A DNA stretch of 64,000 nt, from assembly GCA_022393335.1 (NCBI GenBank), contig JAJEKB010020547.1, positions 19,070 to 83,069 on the forward strand. Direction: 5' to 3'. This DNA is from Macrotrachela quadricornifera (taxonomy: Eukaryota > Rotifera > Eurotatoria > Philodinida > Philodinidae). Made by a program: the position numbers and the translations under genes. This document shows positions 62,874 to 64,000 of the stretch, piece by piece (positions within the stretch are counted from its first letter, which is position 1; each line of letters starts with the position of its first letter). The notes beneath the pieces are model-generated. The model was not told the DNA's origin and did not search any database. It saw only the letters and a list, made by a program, of their open reading frames with translations.

Positions 62874-63980
62874 ATGTTAGAATCTCCTTCTCCATTATGG
62901 ATTGAATTCTATTCAGCTTGTTGTAATAATGATTTAAATAGAGTACAAGAGACAATAAAATATTCTGAAGTTAATAAAGTTGATCCTGATGGAAATACAG
63001 CACTTCATATTGCATCTATAAATGGTTTTATTAAAATTATTCAATTTTTATTACGATATCATGTATCTCAAAATATTCGAAATACAAATGGTTTTACTGC
63101 TGAAGAATTAGCTATTAATGAAGATGCAAAAGATATTTTTAAATATGTTATAAGACCTAAATCAGATTCAAAACATTTTATTGCTACAACATCTGATGTT
63201 GAATGGCTTGATTCATATAAAAATGCTTATAGAATATCTTATGAAAATCTTGAACATATGAAACGATGGCTTTTAAAAGTTCCATTAGAAAAATTATTTA
63301 ATGAAATTCAAAATGGTTATATTAATAAAATTCCATTTAATGATGAAAGAGAACGTAAAAAAATTCAAGAACATTTAGAAAATGTTATTTTATGTGAAGA
63401 TCCATTAGGATTAGTTCAAGCTTATACAGATCCTCAAACACATTTTTATACATTTTTAAATTATGATTTAGCTGAAATTGGTTCAAATTTTCGTTTTCTT
63501 AGTACACAAAATTTATTTAATTCAGGTTATTTAGATAATGAAGCACCAATAGGTCTTGGTCAACATATATTTGCTGCAATTCTTATTAATCATCCACGTT
63601 TTCAATCATATTATCATACAGGTATTAGTTATCGTGGTATGAATACAACATTAGATGATCTTAATGAATATAAAATTGGAAATATTGTTATGACTCGGTC
63701 ATTTCTTTCAACATCAACTGAACGAGATGTTGCTGAAGTATATATGCGATATAATGATGAAAATTCTCCAGCTGTTATGTGTATATATAAAGTAATGAAT
63801 TGTCGATCAAGTCTTTCAATTAAAAATATAAGTTTAGTACCATCAGAAGATGAAGTATTAATTATTCCTTTTGTTGTTTTTGAAGTAAAAAAACAACGAG
63901 ATGTTGAAATTATAAGAGAAGGTAAACCATGTCGAATTAAAGAAATAGAACTTGAAGAATGTATTTCTAATCTATCATAA
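62874..63980 (+). CDS. Ankyrin-repeat plus arginine ADP-ribosyltransferase protein
   Basis: This intact single-exon protein has 368 residues. Two ankyrin repeats lie at about 10-95 (DPDGNTALHIASINGFIKII, then RNTNGFTAEELAI). A mono-ADP-ribosyltransferase domain occupies about 160-355. Its R-S-E set is complete: Arg in YRGM, the STS segment SFLSTSTERDVAEVY, and Glu-x-Glu in SEDEVLI before IPFVVFEV. ARTs of this type transfer ADP-ribose from NAD to arginine; Glu-x-Glu supports arginine specificity. There is no signal peptide or membrane anchor, unlike vertebrate ecto-ARTs, so it probably acts inside the cell, with the ankyrin repeats choosing partners. Bdelloids have many ART genes. The start is the first Met, 34 bases before the SPLWIEFYSACC segment. 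Confidence 0.88.
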   Translation: MLESPSPLWIEFYSACCNNDLNRVQETIKYSEVNKVDPDGNTALHIASINGFIKIIQFLLRYHVSQNIRNTNGFTAEELAINEDAKDIFKYVIRPKSDSKHFIATTSDVEWLDSYKNAYRISYENLEHMKRWLLKVPLEKLFNEIQNGYINKIPFNDERERKKIQEHLENVILCEDPLGLVQAYTDPQTHFYTFLNYDLAEIGSNFRFLSTQNLFNSGYLDNEAPIGLGQHIFAAILINHPRFQSYYHTGISYRGMNTTLDDLNEYKIGNIVMTRSFLSTSTERDVAEVYMRYNDENSPAVMCIYKVMNCRSSLSIKNISLVPSEDEVLIIPFVVFEVKKQRDVEIIREGKPCRIKEIELEECISNLS

Positions 63981-64000
63981 ATAATTGTTTGTTTTTTTTT

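Overview
The window looks like genomic DNA of a bdelloid rotifer. The evidence is a very A+T-rich sequence, intron-rich genes with introns of about 50-60 nt, an Athena-type Penelope-like retroelement, and members of families that are large in bdelloids: F-box/LRR, ribonuclease-inhibitor-type LRR, ankyrin/ADP-ribosyltransferase, Argonaute-like and RNF213-like genes. The assignment rests on family content and gene structure, not on a database match. A 400-base run of N marks an assembly gap at 18150-18549. Layout: (1) 1-5600 is a broken Argonaute-like gene on the minus strand that runs off the left edge. It carries frameshifts and at least four separate insertions, including a piggyBac-like TTAA element. 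(2) 7219-9760 is a frameshifted Athena-type retroelement, followed by a foldback element and degenerate minisatellites. (3) 11845-12447 is an intact nicotinamide riboside kinase, perhaps followed by a tiny two-exon gene. (4) 13050-16687 is a cluster of non-autonomous DNA elements, including a 2.2-kb hAT-like one. (5) 17501-18582 is a type II membrane protein gene interrupted by the gap. (6) 19104-25368 holds two direct copies of a 2-kb non-coding repeat flanking an intact secreted von Willebrand A protein gene. (7) 26045-29155 is an LRR gene with one repeat per exon. (8) 32574-33602 encodes a disordered protein. (9) 36974-50858 is a four-exon RNF213-like giant AAA+ gene (4574 codons after splicing, intact). 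(10) 53840-55345 is a decayed gene with a RanBP2-type zinc finger. (11) 56901-58740 is an F-box/LRR gene, 60282-61322 a rhodopsin-type GPCR, and 62874-63980 an ankyrin plus arginine ADP-ribosyltransferase fusion. The genes do not form one pathway or operon. The unifying feature is a gene-poor, transposon-dense accessory region. Five different short-element families each have an 8-bp target duplication, and no transposase that could move them is visible in the window. Possible functional themes are innate defence (RNF213-like, ART, LRR and decayed Argonaute) and NAD use (NMR kinase and ART), but that grouping is inference.
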